Under the pieces are notes generated by a model, which was given only the letters and a program-made list of their open reading frames with translations, was not told the origin of the DNA and made no database searches. This document shows, one piece after another, positions 1 to 8,375 of a stretch of 64,000 bases of DNA (position 1 is the first letter of the stretch; each line of letters begins with the position of its first letter). The stretch lies in NCBI GenBank assembly GCA_050943535.1, contig JBMNPJ010000011.1, positions 28,029 through 92,028 of the forward strand. Reading direction: 5' to 3'. The position numbers and the translations under genes are program-made. This DNA is from Massiliimalia sp050943535 (lineage in GTDB: Bacteria; Bacillota; Clostridia; Oscillospirales; Ruminococcaceae).

Positions 1-1791
1 GGTGTGTGGAGCGAATACGCAAACAAAGATGTAAACACCAACCTTTTGATTCCTTATGGCTATGGAGACGGAGGCGGAGGCGCCAACCGGGATATGCTGG
101 AAAACCTGCGCTGCATTCAAAAACTGCCAGGCCTGCCGCGGGTAAAAAGCCAGCGTGCTGCAGAATATTTTAAAACACTGAATCAGACCTTTGAGGAAAA
201 TGCCCGGAAAGGCTATGTTCCTGTATGGGACGGGGAACTGTATCTGGAATTCCATCGGGGAACCTACACCTCTCAGGCATATAATAAAAAGACCAACCGT
301 TACCTGGAATTCCTCATGCAGACTGCGGAAACTCTGTGCGGACTGGCTATGGCTGCTCATCATGCAGAATATCCTCAGCAGTCTTTCCAGGAAGCTTGGA
401 AGATTATTCTCCGCCAGCAGTTCCACGATGTTATCCCTGGTTCTTCTATCCGTCAGGTGTATGAGGACTCCCATACTGAGTACGCTCAGGCGGAAGAATG
501 GATTCTGCAGAATGCTGCAAAAGCCGCTTCCTGCTTCACAGAACCATGCAAAGACGCAGTTACTGTCTTTAATCCAATCAACTGGAACCGGAACACATTG
601 GTTCGGATTCACAACGCCCAAGGAAAGGTGTTCTGTGACGAATCCGGTCAGGTGATGCCAGGATATGCCGACGGCGATACTGTACTGGTACAGATGCCGC
701 TGCAGCCTCTGCGCTTTGCGACTCTCTATGCAAAACCGGGAGAATACAGCCGAACAGAACTGGAACATAAAAATACAGCCGAAACCGAATTTTATCGGGT
801 AGAATGGAATGAAAAGGGACATCTGGTATCTGTATTTGACAAGGAAGCCCAGAGAGAATTGATTCCAGACGGGGAAGAAGCCAATGTATTCCAGCTGTTT
901 GAAGATAAACCGCGGCAGTTTGACGCATGGGAAATGGAAATTTCCTTTGAAAACAAAATGAATCAGGTAGAAACACTCAAGTCTGTGAAAGCGGAAGAAA
1001 CTCCTTTGGGGATCTTCGTACACTTTGTCTGGGAATACCGGGATACCACCATTTCTCAGACCATGCGCCTGTATCATCACACCAGAAGAATTGACTTTGT
1101 CACCGATGTGGACTGGAAAGAACGGGAAACATTAATGAAAGTGGCATTCCCGCTGAATATCCGTGCTACTGACGCAAGATATGACATCCAGTTTGGGAAT
1201 ATCCGCCGTCCGATTACCAGAAATACTTCCTGGGAAGCGGCAAAATATGAGGTGGTTGGTCATAAATGGGCAGAACTTTCTGAAACCCATTATGGTGTAG
1301 CACTGATGAATGACTGTAAATATGGCTATGACATTAAAGAACATACCATGCGTTTGACTCTGCTTAAATCTGCCGCTTATCCGGATGCTACCGCAGATTA
1401 CGGCAAACAGGAATTTACCTATTCTCTGTATCCTCATCAGGGAGAATGGTTTGACCAGAATGTAGAGCAGGTATCCGCTGATTTAAACCACGGCGTATTT
1501 GTACTGCCTGAAACCAAGGCGTTGCAGCCGGAAGAGATGGTTTCCTTCACCAGCTCCATGATCTCCCTGGATGCTTTGAAAAAGTCCGAAGACGGACAGG
1601 ACGTAATTGTTCGTTTCCACGAATTTGCAGGCTGCCGTACCAGCACCGATGTATGCTGGAATCTGCCGGTTGCCAAGTGGTGTGAAACCGATTTGGCAGA
1701 AAATCCGGTAACTCCATGGCAGACAGGACCAATTCGCGTTTCTGTGAAGCCGTATGAACTGAAAACCATTCGAATTGTCACAGAAGGATAA
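1..1791 (+). CDS. GH38 alpha-mannosidase, 5'-truncated by window edge
   Basis: This is the C-terminal 596 residues of a glycoside hydrolase family 38 alpha-mannosidase, which removes alpha-linked mannose from glycans. The frame is open from base 1, so the start and the catalytic N-terminal barrel lie outside the window. What is seen is the helical middle domain, with the characteristic stretch QQFHDVIPGSSIRQVYEDS near residue 138, followed by the long beta-sandwich C-terminal region. The complete GH38 protein at 24103-26916 has the matching element NQFHDILPGSGVTDT. Full-length relatives are about 950-1050 residues, so about 400 residues are missing here. No signal peptide can be assessed. A cytoplasmic role on imported oligosaccharides is an inference from the family in Firmicutes. 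Confidence 0.9.
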   Translation, partial: GVWSEYANKDVNTNLLIPYGYGDGGGGANRDMLENLRCIQKLPGLPRVKSQRAAEYFKTLNQTFEENARKGYVPVWDGELYLEFHRGTYTSQAYNKKTNRYLEFLMQTAETLCGLAMAAHHAEYPQQSFQEAWKIILRQQFHDVIPGSSIRQVYEDSHTEYAQAEEWILQNAAKAASCFTEPCKDAVTVFNPINWNRNTLVRIHNAQGKVFCDESGQVMPGYADGDTVLVQMPLQPLRFATLYAKPGEYSRTELEHKNTAETEFYRVEWNEKGHLVSVFDKEAQRELIPDGEEANVFQLFEDKPRQFDAWEMEISFENKMNQVETLKSVKAEETPLGIFVHFVWEYRDTTISQTMRLYHHTRRIDFVTDVDWKERETLMKVAFPLNIRATDARYDIQFGNIRRPITRNTSWEAAKYEVVGHKWAELSETHYGVALMNDCKYGYDIKEHTMRLTLLKSAAYPDATADYGKQEFTYSLYPHQGEWFDQNVEQVSADLNHGVFVLPETKALQPEEMVSFTSSMISLDALKKSEDGQDVIVRFHEFAGCRTSTDVCWNLPVAKWCETDLAENPVTPWQTGPIRVSVKPYELKTIRIVTEG

Positions 1792-1871
1792 TTGTCTGTA
1801 TGAACTAAGTGGTGAATTCTTTCTGTTACCCTGGCAAAATGTGTCTCCTTCGGATGTTGTCCGGCAGCGGG

Positions 1872-1900
1872 TGGACAAATAGGGCAGAATATGATATAAT
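1872..1900 (+). promoter_or_regulatory. Sigma-A promoter of luxS
   Basis: TGGACA (1872-1877), a 17-base spacer and TATAAT (1895-1900) with an extended TG element at 1892. It lies 43 bases before the luxS start. Confidence 0.75.
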
Positions 1901-1943
1901 ATCTTTCAAAATGTAAAGAAATAAGTTTCTTCAGAGAGGAAGA

Positions 1944-2414
1944 ATGGCAGTGGAAAAGATTACAAGTTTTACCATTAATCATGATATTTTGGAAATTGGC
2001 ATGTATATTTCCCGGGTAGACGGAGACATTGTGACTTATGATGTCCGCATGGTTCGTCCAAACTGCGGGGTGTATCCTTCCACCGCCAGTATGCATACCA
2101 TTGAGCATCTGTTTGCCACCTATGCCCGCAACAGCCGCCTGACCGATCATGTGGTATATGTGGGACCTATGGGATGCCGGACAGGATTTTATCTGCTGAC
2201 TCGTGGAATTTCTCATGAAGAAGCAATTCAATTGGTGAAAGACTCCTTTGAATTTATTTTAACATTTGAAGGTCCGATTCCCGGCGCAGAAAAAAGTGCA
2301 GAATGCGGAAACTATTTGGATCACGATTTAGCTGCTGCAAAACAGGACGTGCTGCCTTTGGTGGAACGTCTTAGAAAAGGATATACTCCGGCAGATTTGG
2401 TATACAAAGAGTAA
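1944..2414 (+). CDS. luxS: S-ribosylhomocysteine lyase
   Basis: LuxS cleaves S-ribosylhomocysteine to homocysteine and DPD, the precursor of autoinducer-2, in the activated methyl cycle. The protein has 156 residues, the family's usual size. The metal-binding HTIEH motif is at residues 51-55 (His51, His55), the third ligand Cys121 is in ECGNYLDH, and the catalytic cysteine Cys78 sits in GPMGCRTG. The start follows AGAGAGGAAGA. The gene stands alone with its own promoter and terminator, and no mtnN (pfs) gene is nearby. Function is confident from motif conservation. Confidence 0.97.
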   Translation: MAVEKITSFTINHDILEIGMYISRVDGDIVTYDVRMVRPNCGVYPSTASMHTIEHLFATYARNSRLTDHVVYVGPMGCRTGFYLLTRGISHEEAIQLVKDSFEFILTFEGPIPGAEKSAECGNYLDHDLAAAKQDVLPLVERLRKGYTPADLVYKE

Positions 2415-2504
2415 TTGTGCTCTTTGAATCGCAGGCGGAGATTGCAGTACTGATAAGCGGAATGCCAGTTGGTCTGGTGATAGATTGCAGGTGGTTTTTC
2501 CTTT

Positions 2505-2543
2505 GGGAGCGTTGCATTGCGGATGTTTTGCAGCGCTCCTTTT
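2505..2543 (+). terminator. Rho-independent terminator after luxS
   Basis: A 12-base stem with wobble pairs (2505-2516 with 2529-2540) is followed by T residues. It ends the luxS transcript. The rest of the 2415-2738 gap holds only the next promoter. Confidence 0.6.
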
Positions 2544-2610
2544 GCGCGTAGAGTGACTGGGTCTTAATTGTGAAATGTTTGGGAAATCTTTGGAAATAGT
2601 TACAAAATGG

Positions 2611-2638
2611 TTGCAAAATTTGAAATTACGAGTATAAT
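2611..2638 (+). promoter_or_regulatory. Promoter of the M23 peptidase gene
   Basis: TTGCAA (2611-2616), a 16-base spacer and TATAAT (2633-2638), about 100 bases before the start at 2739. Confidence 0.6.
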
Positions 2639-2738
2639 GGTATTTGGTTGTTACTGATTTGTAATAAATTTCATGAGATAGAAAAGTTCTGAACAGGGGA
2701 AGCAAACAGCCGGACAGGCTGTGGAAAGGATATGAATC

Positions 2739-4559
2739 ATGCTGCATAACATAGACAGTGACAAACTGTTGAAAGTGAAACAGAATGTAGAAAAATGGCT
2801 TCGATGTATATGGACATTTTTACAGGCAGGCGGACAAAAATTTGACCGCTTTTGGCATCATTGGGTATTGTTGGACGGCCATTTAGGAGAAAAAGTACAA
2901 GAATTTTTCCGTTGGGTTGGCAATAGTGTATTTGCAGGGATTGACCTGCTTCATGATTTGTGGGATCGCTTTTATGCGTTCCTCAAAAGGAAACACAGTC
3001 ATCGAATCAGAAGATTTGCAAACCGTATTTTCAAAAAAGCAAAAGTGGTCTGGGGTTCCTGGAAGGTTCGGCTGAGTCCGCCTTTTGTTACCTTGTCCCA
3101 TGTGGGCAAAGGGCTATACCATGCGGGAAAGGACTCTAAAGGAAAACCGTTTGGAGAACGGGTTCGTTATTTCTTTTCTGCTGTGAAACAGGGAATGCAG
3201 GCCAATCGGTCTGTCTGCAAAACCATGATCAATTATCTGCTGCCTTTAGCAGGGATTGCAGTGTTTGTGTTTACAGTAAGCTTTGCGGCAAACCGCACTT
3301 TTGTGGTAAAGGTGTCTTATCGGGATCAGGATTTGGGATATGTAACCAATGAATCTGTTGCCAATGCCGCTACAGAAATTGTACAGAGCCGAATGGTTTA
3401 CCAGGACGGCGCAGAACCTTTGGAAATCAAACCCAGCTACTCCGTAGAGATGGTCAGCGATGAAAAAGTGATGACTGAATACCAGCTGGCGGATGCAATT
3501 ATTCAGTATTCCGGCGACGAGATGACCGAGGCGGAAGGATTGTATATTGACGGAACTTTTTACGGCGCTGTAGAGGAGTCCGGAAAGATTCAGGAAACAC
3601 TGGATTCCATTCTTTCTGAATATCAGACCGAAGGGGTGGAAGACGTTCAGTTTGTCAACAATATTGAAATTGTAGAGGGACTGTATTTATCCAATAATAT
3701 TGAAACATTGGATGAAATGAAAACGCTGATTACCGGTGATGTTCAGGCAGAGTCTTATTATACGGTAGTAGAAGGGGATACTCCTTGGGATGTAGCTCAG
3801 AAAAATAATATGGCGTATTCTGATTTGAAAGCGCTCAACCCCAATATTGAAGAAGTGTCCTATTTCCAGCCGGGAGCTCAGATTTTGCTGACACAGTCTG
3901 AAGCATTTTTGCCGGTTCAGGTAACCAAGCAGGAAGTATATACTCAGTCAGTGGCATATGAAACCCAGGTGACAGAATCCAACCAATATGCGAAAGGTAC
4001 CAGCAAGGTAGAGCAAAAAGGGGAATACGGGGAAAACCAGATTACAGCGAAGGTCACTTATGTGAATAATCAGGAAGTTTCCCGCGAAATTATCAGCAGT
4101 GAAGTGGTAAAGGAACCGGTTACAGAAAAAGTAATCAAGGGAACTGCAGACTATACAAACATTTCTTCAGAAACCGGATCCAGCGGATTTATTAATCCGC
4201 TTCCAGGAAGCTATTTGTCTTCCGGATATGGTGCCCGTTGGGGAACCACCCATAAGGGATTGGATCTGTGTGTACGGGGTGGTACGTACGGAAAAGCAAT
4301 CTGTGCTTCTGCAGGTGGTACCGTAGTATTTGCGGGACGTTCCGGCGCATATGGAAACCTGGTAAAAATTCGGCATGCCAACGGCGTAGAAACCTGGTAT
4401 GCTCATACCAGTCAGATTGTGGTTTCTTCCGGACAAGTAGTCAGCCAGGGACAACTCATTGCATATGCAGGTGCTAGCGGTGACGTAACAGGTCCTCATC
4501 TGCACTTTGAAGTACGTGTAAACGGGATTCCGCAGAATCCATCCAACTATATTGGATAA
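2739..4559 (+). CDS. Membrane-anchored LysM-G5-M23 murein endopeptidase
   Basis: A 606-residue cell-wall hydrolase. Residues 1-162 form a basic, tryptophan-rich and amphipathic region predicted to be cytoplasmic. One membrane segment follows at about 165-183. Outside come a LysM module (about 340-385, starting YYTVVEGDTPWDVAQ) that binds peptidoglycan, a G5 domain (about 390-470) and a C-terminal M23/LytM domain (about 486-600). Zinc ligands HKGLD and HLHFE and the extra histidine in WYAHTS are all present, so the peptidase should be active on peptide crosslinks. GGAAAGGA at 2723 fixes the ATG at 2739. The long cytoplasmic N-terminus is unusual for this class. It is monocistronic, between its own promoter and terminator. 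Confidence 0.93.
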   Translation: MLHNIDSDKLLKVKQNVEKWLRCIWTFLQAGGQKFDRFWHHWVLLDGHLGEKVQEFFRWVGNSVFAGIDLLHDLWDRFYAFLKRKHSHRIRRFANRIFKKAKVVWGSWKVRLSPPFVTLSHVGKGLYHAGKDSKGKPFGERVRYFFSAVKQGMQANRSVCKTMINYLLPLAGIAVFVFTVSFAANRTFVVKVSYRDQDLGYVTNESVANAATEIVQSRMVYQDGAEPLEIKPSYSVEMVSDEKVMTEYQLADAIIQYSGDEMTEAEGLYIDGTFYGAVEESGKIQETLDSILSEYQTEGVEDVQFVNNIEIVEGLYLSNNIETLDEMKTLITGDVQAESYYTVVEGDTPWDVAQKNNMAYSDLKALNPNIEEVSYFQPGAQILLTQSEAFLPVQVTKQEVYTQSVAYETQVTESNQYAKGTSKVEQKGEYGENQITAKVTYVNNQEVSREIISSEVVKEPVTEKVIKGTADYTNISSETGSSGFINPLPGSYLSSGYGARWGTTHKGLDLCVRGGTYGKAICASAGGTVVFAGRSGAYGNLVKIRHANGVETWYAHTSQIVVSSGQVVSQGQLIAYAGASGDVTGPHLHFEVRVNGIPQNPSNYIG

Positions 4560-4596
4560 GAGGAAATTTTGTTGTTTTATGTAATTGAATACCATG

Positions 4597-4632
4597 AAAA
4601 TGCAGACTGTCTATGACAGTCTGCATTTTTGC
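4597..4632 (+). terminator. Strong terminator after M23 gene
   Basis: A perfect 15-base-pair stem (4597-4611 with 4615-4629), a 3-base loop, and a short T run. Confidence 0.85.
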
Positions 4633-4661
4633 GTTACAACCGGCTGTGTCCTATGGAAATC

Positions 4662-4690
4662 TTGACTTATAACGGATTCCATGATATAAT
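4662..4690 (+). promoter_or_regulatory. Promoter of the tRNA pair
   Basis: TTGACT (4662-4667), a 17-base spacer and TATAAT (4685-4690), 26 bases before the first tRNA. Confidence 0.8.
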
Positions 4691-4716
4691 ATTTAACACT
4701 GTATTGCTCGCAATTT

Positions 4717-4793
4717 GCATCTATAGCTCAGGAGGATAGAGCGCTCCCCTCCTAAGGGAGAGGCCGCTGGTTCGAATCCAGCTAGGTGTGCCA
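4717..4793 (+). tRNA. tRNA-Arg (anticodon CCT)
   Basis: A full cloverleaf is seen. The acceptor GCATCTA pairs with TAGGTGT (two wobbles), the anticodon stem is CTCCC/GGGAG with loop CTCCTAA (anticodon CCT, reading AGG), and the T-arm is GCTGG-TTCGAAT-CCAGC. The CCA end is encoded (4791-4793). Confidence 0.93.
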
Positions 4794-4832
4794 GCTACGG
4801 CGTCGTCCCGTAGACGGCGCCGCAGTATATTT

Positions 4833-4909
4833 GAAGGTGTAGCTCAGTTGGTTAGAGTACCTGCTTGACATGCAGGGGGTCGATGGTTCAAGTCCATTCA
4901 TCTTCACCA
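4833..4909 (+). tRNA. tRNA-Val (anticodon GAC)
   Basis: The acceptor GAAGGTG pairs with CATCTTC. The anticodon stem is CCTGC/GCAGG with loop TTGACAT (anticodon GAC), a standard D-arm precedes it, and the CCA end is encoded. It is co-transcribed with tRNA-Arg 39 bases upstream; the spacer can form a GC-rich hairpin. Confidence 0.95.
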
Positions 4910-4916
4910 AAAAGAA

Positions 4917-4951
4917 CCCGGAGTTGAAATGATACTCCGGGATTTTATTTT
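4917..4951 (+). terminator. Terminator after tRNA-Val
   Basis: Stem CCCGGAGT (4917-4924) with ACTCCGGG (4934-4941), then a T-rich tail. Confidence 0.85.
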
Positions 4952-5030
4952 ATATTTTTATTGTCTGCAGTATAAAAAATCCTCTTAAAACATTGTCAGT
5001 TTTAACATGCTTTTTTATGGCAAATATTGA

Positions 5031-5058
5031 TTGACTTTTCATATCCCTGTGCTAAAAT
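5031..5058 (+). promoter_or_regulatory. Promoter of UroD-family gene
   Basis: TTGACT (5031-5036), a 16-base spacer and TAAAAT (5053-5058), 77 bases before the TTG start. Confidence 0.65.
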
Positions 5059-5135
5059 GAGGACAACAGGAACGGAAACGATGCCGCAGGTGAACGGATT
5101 TTAGGGCGGCTGTTTCTTAAAAGGAGGTCAGAACA

Positions 5136-6191
5136 TTGTCTTATGCAGATGGAATGGCGGCATTAAATCTGGAATTCAGCGACAGGGTGCCCCGGACGGA
5201 ATATTCTGCTGATACTCATTGGCCGCTGGTAAAAGCAGTGACTGGACTGAATGCAGATCAAAACAGCAGTCCGGAAATCCAGCGTCAAGCAAGCCTGGAA
5301 TTTATGAAGCGTTGGAACTATGATTTTTGCTGGTCTATTTTAACCCATAACCAGATTTTTGGGGAGAAATACACCAGGATGGGACATGCGGTTTATGCCG
5401 CAGGAGGCGTGGATTACAACAATCAGGTTTGGCAGGCGTTTTCTTCTGTAGAAGAAATCTTGAATTTGGATATGGAAGCGGTTTACGGTGTGCCGGATCA
5501 GGCAAAGCTGATTAAGGAATACAACGATCACTACGATTCCCAGAAGGATTTGGCGCCCTACATGGTGACTATGACTGGAATCTATGTCACCTGCATTTCT
5601 GGGCTGATAGAGTTGTTTGGCTGGGAAATGCTTTTGGAAGCTCTGGGAACCGATCCGGAAGGGTTTGGCAGAGTGGCAGACCGATATTGCCGCTGGATGC
5701 AGTCTTATTTTACGGCGCTGGCCCAAAGCAAGGCACCGGTTGTTATGATTCACGATGATATTGTGTGGACAGAAGGGCCGTTTGTTCACCCTGACTGGTA
5801 CCGAAAATATGTGTTCCCCAATTATCAAAAGATGTTTGCACCTTTGCGGGAAGCCGGAAAAAAGATCTTGTACACCTCTGACGGAACTTATACGGCGTTT
5901 GTGGATGACATTGCACCTTTGGTGGATGGGTTTGTCATGGAGCCTACCACAGATATGGAGTATATTGCCAATCGGTACGGCAAAACCCATGTGTTTGTGG
6001 GGAATGGAGATACCCGGATTTTGCTCAGTGGGTCCAAAGAGGAAATTTATCAGGAAGTAAAACGGTGTATGGATATTGGAAAACAGTACCCGGGATTTTT
6101 TATGGCAATCGGAAATCACATTCCCGCCAATACACCTGTGGAAAATGCTTTGTGGTATGAGGAATGCTACGAAAAACTCAGCAGAAGATGA
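5136..6191 (+). CDS. Uroporphyrinogen decarboxylase family (URO-D-like) protein
   Basis: A 351-residue soluble TIM-barrel protein of the URO-D superfamily. That superfamily contains HemE and many methyltransferases that act on corrinoid proteins (MtaA/CmuA type). The late motifs VFVGNGDTRILLSGSKEEI and FFMAIGNHIPANTPVEN match the C-terminal half of that superfamily. No other heme or cobamide gene is nearby, and the N-terminus lacks an obvious HemE R-Q-A-G-R motif, so a non-heme role such as a methyltransferase is more likely. The start is TTG at 5136, placed by AAGGAGGT at 5121-5128; no ATG fits that site. The substrate is unknown. Confidence 0.8.
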   Translation: MSYADGMAALNLEFSDRVPRTEYSADTHWPLVKAVTGLNADQNSSPEIQRQASLEFMKRWNYDFCWSILTHNQIFGEKYTRMGHAVYAAGGVDYNNQVWQAFSSVEEILNLDMEAVYGVPDQAKLIKEYNDHYDSQKDLAPYMVTMTGIYVTCISGLIELFGWEMLLEALGTDPEGFGRVADRYCRWMQSYFTALAQSKAPVVMIHDDIVWTEGPFVHPDWYRKYVFPNYQKMFAPLREAGKKILYTSDGTYTAFVDDIAPLVDGFVMEPTTDMEYIANRYGKTHVFVGNGDTRILLSGSKEEIYQEVKRCMDIGKQYPGFFMAIGNHIPANTPVENALWYEECYEKLSRR

Positions 6192-6215
6192 AAAACCAGA
6201 ATCCTGAGAATTTCA

Positions 6216-6244
6216 TTGATTTTTACAGGGAAATGTGCCATAAT
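6216..6244 (+). promoter_or_regulatory. Promoter of DUF1292 gene
   Basis: TTGATT (6216-6221), a 17-base spacer and CATAAT (6239-6244). Confidence 0.55.
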
Positions 6245-6296
6245 AAAGGTACCATCAAAAGCCAACTTGTGCTTATGAAAAAAGGAGGTTTCTATT

Positions 6297-6602
6297 ATGG
6301 AACACAATCATGAAGAAGAATTCAACGAAACTTTGGAAAACACCATTACTTTAACCGATGACGACGGCAGTGAAATTTCTTTTGAATATATTGATTCTCT
6401 GGTTTATGAAGACAAAGAATATGTTGCTTTGCTTCCATGCCAGGACGAAGATGACGAGCTGGTAATTCTGCAGGTAGAACCGGATCCTGATAACGAGGAA
6501 TACGAACAGTATCTGTCTGTGGATGATGAAGATTTGTTGGAACGGGTGTTTGATGAGTTTAAAAAACGCCTTTCCGAACAGTTCGACTTTTTAGAAGATT
6601 GA
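6297..6602 (+). CDS. DUF1292 domain protein (YrzB family)
   Basis: A 101-residue, very acidic cytoplasmic protein. The pattern TLTDDDGSEISFEYIDSL, then KEYVALLPCQDEDDELVIL, then a closing amphipathic segment matches DUF1292 proteins of Firmicutes. In several genomes these are encoded next to ireB (UPF0297) and ruvX. Here ireB is about 39 kb away, so that linkage is broken. The biochemical role of the family is not known. AAGGAGGT sits just before the ATG. It has its own promoter and terminator. Confidence 0.85.
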   Translation: MEHNHEEEFNETLENTITLTDDDGSEISFEYIDSLVYEDKEYVALLPCQDEDDELVILQVEPDPDNEEYEQYLSVDDEDLLERVFDEFKKRLSEQFDFLED

Positions 6603-6628
6603 TCTGCACGGTTAACGTTGACGCAGAA

Positions 6629-6659
6629 AGCTGCTGCCCTTTTGGGCTGCGGCTTTTTT
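6629..6659 (+). terminator. Terminator after DUF1292 gene
   Basis: An imperfect 11-base stem (6629-6639 with 6644-6654) followed by six T. Confidence 0.75.
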
Positions 6660-6738
6660 GTTATTGGATTTCAATGGGGAAATAGTGAATTTTCGAGCTT
6701 ATGTGAGAAAAAACAGGAAATATTTGTGGGAACCGTCA

Positions 6739-6767
6739 TTGAATTCCCTTATGGGTTTTGCTATAAT
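6739..6767 (+). promoter_or_regulatory. Promoter of ktrB with long leader
   Basis: TTGAAT (6739-6744), a 17-base spacer and TATAAT (6762-6767). The coding start is about 180 bases further on. I saw no recognised riboswitch motif in the leader. Confidence 0.65.
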
Positions 6768-6953
6768 ATGCTCTGTGTTAATAAAAAATGAATAAAGAGA
6801 GTCAAACTGTGGAGAATTTTGTTTAAATAATATTTAGAATGATCTGGTTTCAGAGCAAATTTATAGAAAACACTGGTTCAAAAAATTTTGAAAAAACAGG
6901 CTCTGTTCACTCCATAGGTTTGAAAGTTTTGTGTTTTTAGAAAGGATTTTTTC

Positions 6954-8354
6954 ATGCAGATTAAAGTAAAAAATACGCACAACAAATTTTCTCTGCAAAG
7001 CTTTTTTAAAAACCCAGCACGGGTAATTGTGGTGAGCTTTGCGGTGATTATTTTGATGGGGACTTTTTTGCTTATGCTACCCATTTCTTCTAGAGAGCAG
7101 ATCCCCACCAGCTTTCAAAATGCGTTCTTCACAGCTACGTCCGCTACCTGTGTAACAGGGTTGGTTGTGGTGGATACCTATCAGTATTTCAGCCTGTTTG
7201 GGCAGGTTGTCATTTTGCTGTTAATTCAGATGGGTGGCCTGGGATTAGTTACCATCACCACCTTTTTTAACCTGGCGATTCGCAAACGGCTTCGCTTAAA
7301 AACCATGCAGATTGCCCAGGAGTCCATTAACTCTGACAGCATGAATGATATTTCTTCTTTGATTCGTATGATTATTGCCCTGACATTCAGTATTGAGTTT
7401 TGTGGGGCATTGGCGCTTTCCACTGTATTTATTCCCAAATATGGATTAGACGGGATTTTTATTTCTGTTTTTCTGGCCATTTCTTCTTATTGTAATGCTG
7501 GATTTGACATTTTGGGACGGGAAGGTGCTTATGTCAGCCTGACCCATTATGCTGACAATCCGGTAGTACTGATTACCATTATGTGTCTGATTATTTTTGG
7601 CGGTTTGGGATTTGTTGTGTGGCATGACCTGTACGAGTACCGCTTTACCAAGCGGATTATGCTCCACACCAAAATTGTGCTGGTGGCAACCGCAGTGCTG
7701 ATTGTTTTTGGTGGTTTGATGATTATGATGCTGGAATGGAGCAATCCCCGTACACTGGGGCCTATGTCCGTACCGGAAAAATTACTTAACAGTATGTTTT
7801 TGTCGGTCAGCTGCCGGACTGCCGGATATAACAGCTTTGATTTAAACGGTATGAACGGAATTACAAAGCTGGTTTGTATTGCCTGGATGTTTATTGGGGC
7901 AGCTCCTGGCTCTACCGGGGGCGGGATTAAGGTAACCACCTTTGTAGTTTTGTTTATGACAGTCGTTTGTACCCTTAGCGGAAAGGATGATACTATCATT
8001 TGGGATCGTCGAGTGGACAAAGAAGCAGTGTATAAAGCATTGTCTGTTGTGGTAGTTGCTATGATAGCAGTACTTGGCGCTACATGCTTTATTGGACTGA
8101 CCATTCATTCCGGCGGTGCAATGGTCAGCGATATTAACGCTTTGTTTGAATCCACCTCTGCTTTTGCTACGGTAGGACTATCTGTAGGCGTAACGGGAGT
8201 TGCAAATCCGGCTTCCCGTATGATTTTGGCGGCGACCATGTTTTTAGGACGGGTAGGACCGGTATCTTTGGCATTGTCCATGTCCTGGAACAGTGTGAAT
8301 ATTCGCCGGCAGAAACATCAAATTAAGCCGGAAGGAAAAATTTTGATTGGATAA
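6954..8354 (+). CDS. ktrB: Potassium uptake channel subunit, TrkH/KtrB family
   Basis: A 466-residue integral membrane K+ (or K+/Na+ coupled) uptake protein with four membrane-pore-membrane repeats. The four selectivity-filter segments are visible as TCVTGL, CNAGFD, CRTAGYN and ATVGLS, each with the key glycine. Length and the short N-terminus fit KtrB rather than TrkH. The usual cytoplasmic gating partner KtrA (an RCK protein) is not adjacent and must be encoded elsewhere. The start follows AGAAAGGA. The MATE gene begins 21 bases after the stop, so the two are probably co-transcribed. Confidence 0.92.
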   Translation: MQIKVKNTHNKFSLQSFFKNPARVIVVSFAVIILMGTFLLMLPISSREQIPTSFQNAFFTATSATCVTGLVVVDTYQYFSLFGQVVILLLIQMGGLGLVTITTFFNLAIRKRLRLKTMQIAQESINSDSMNDISSLIRMIIALTFSIEFCGALALSTVFIPKYGLDGIFISVFLAISSYCNAGFDILGREGAYVSLTHYADNPVVLITIMCLIIFGGLGFVVWHDLYEYRFTKRIMLHTKIVLVATAVLIVFGGLMIMMLEWSNPRTLGPMSVPEKLLNSMFLSVSCRTAGYNSFDLNGMNGITKLVCIAWMFIGAAPGSTGGGIKVTTFVVLFMTVVCTLSGKDDTIIWDRRVDKEAVYKALSVVVVAMIAVLGATCFIGLTIHSGGAMVSDINALFESTSAFATVGLSVGVTGVANPASRMILAATMFLGRVGPVSLALSMSWNSVNIRRQKHQIKPEGKILIG

Positions 8355-8375
8355 AATCCGTTAGGAGGATCCACA

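Noticed and set aside
4794..4832. A GC-rich hairpin between the two tRNA genes as a terminator
   Set aside because: No T run, and tRNA-Val has no promoter of its own, so co-transcription is more likely.
6792..6806. A 14-15-base match (ATAAAGAGAGTCAAA) between the ktrB leader and 12971-12985
   Set aside because: Too short, with no shared structure or context. It could be chance.
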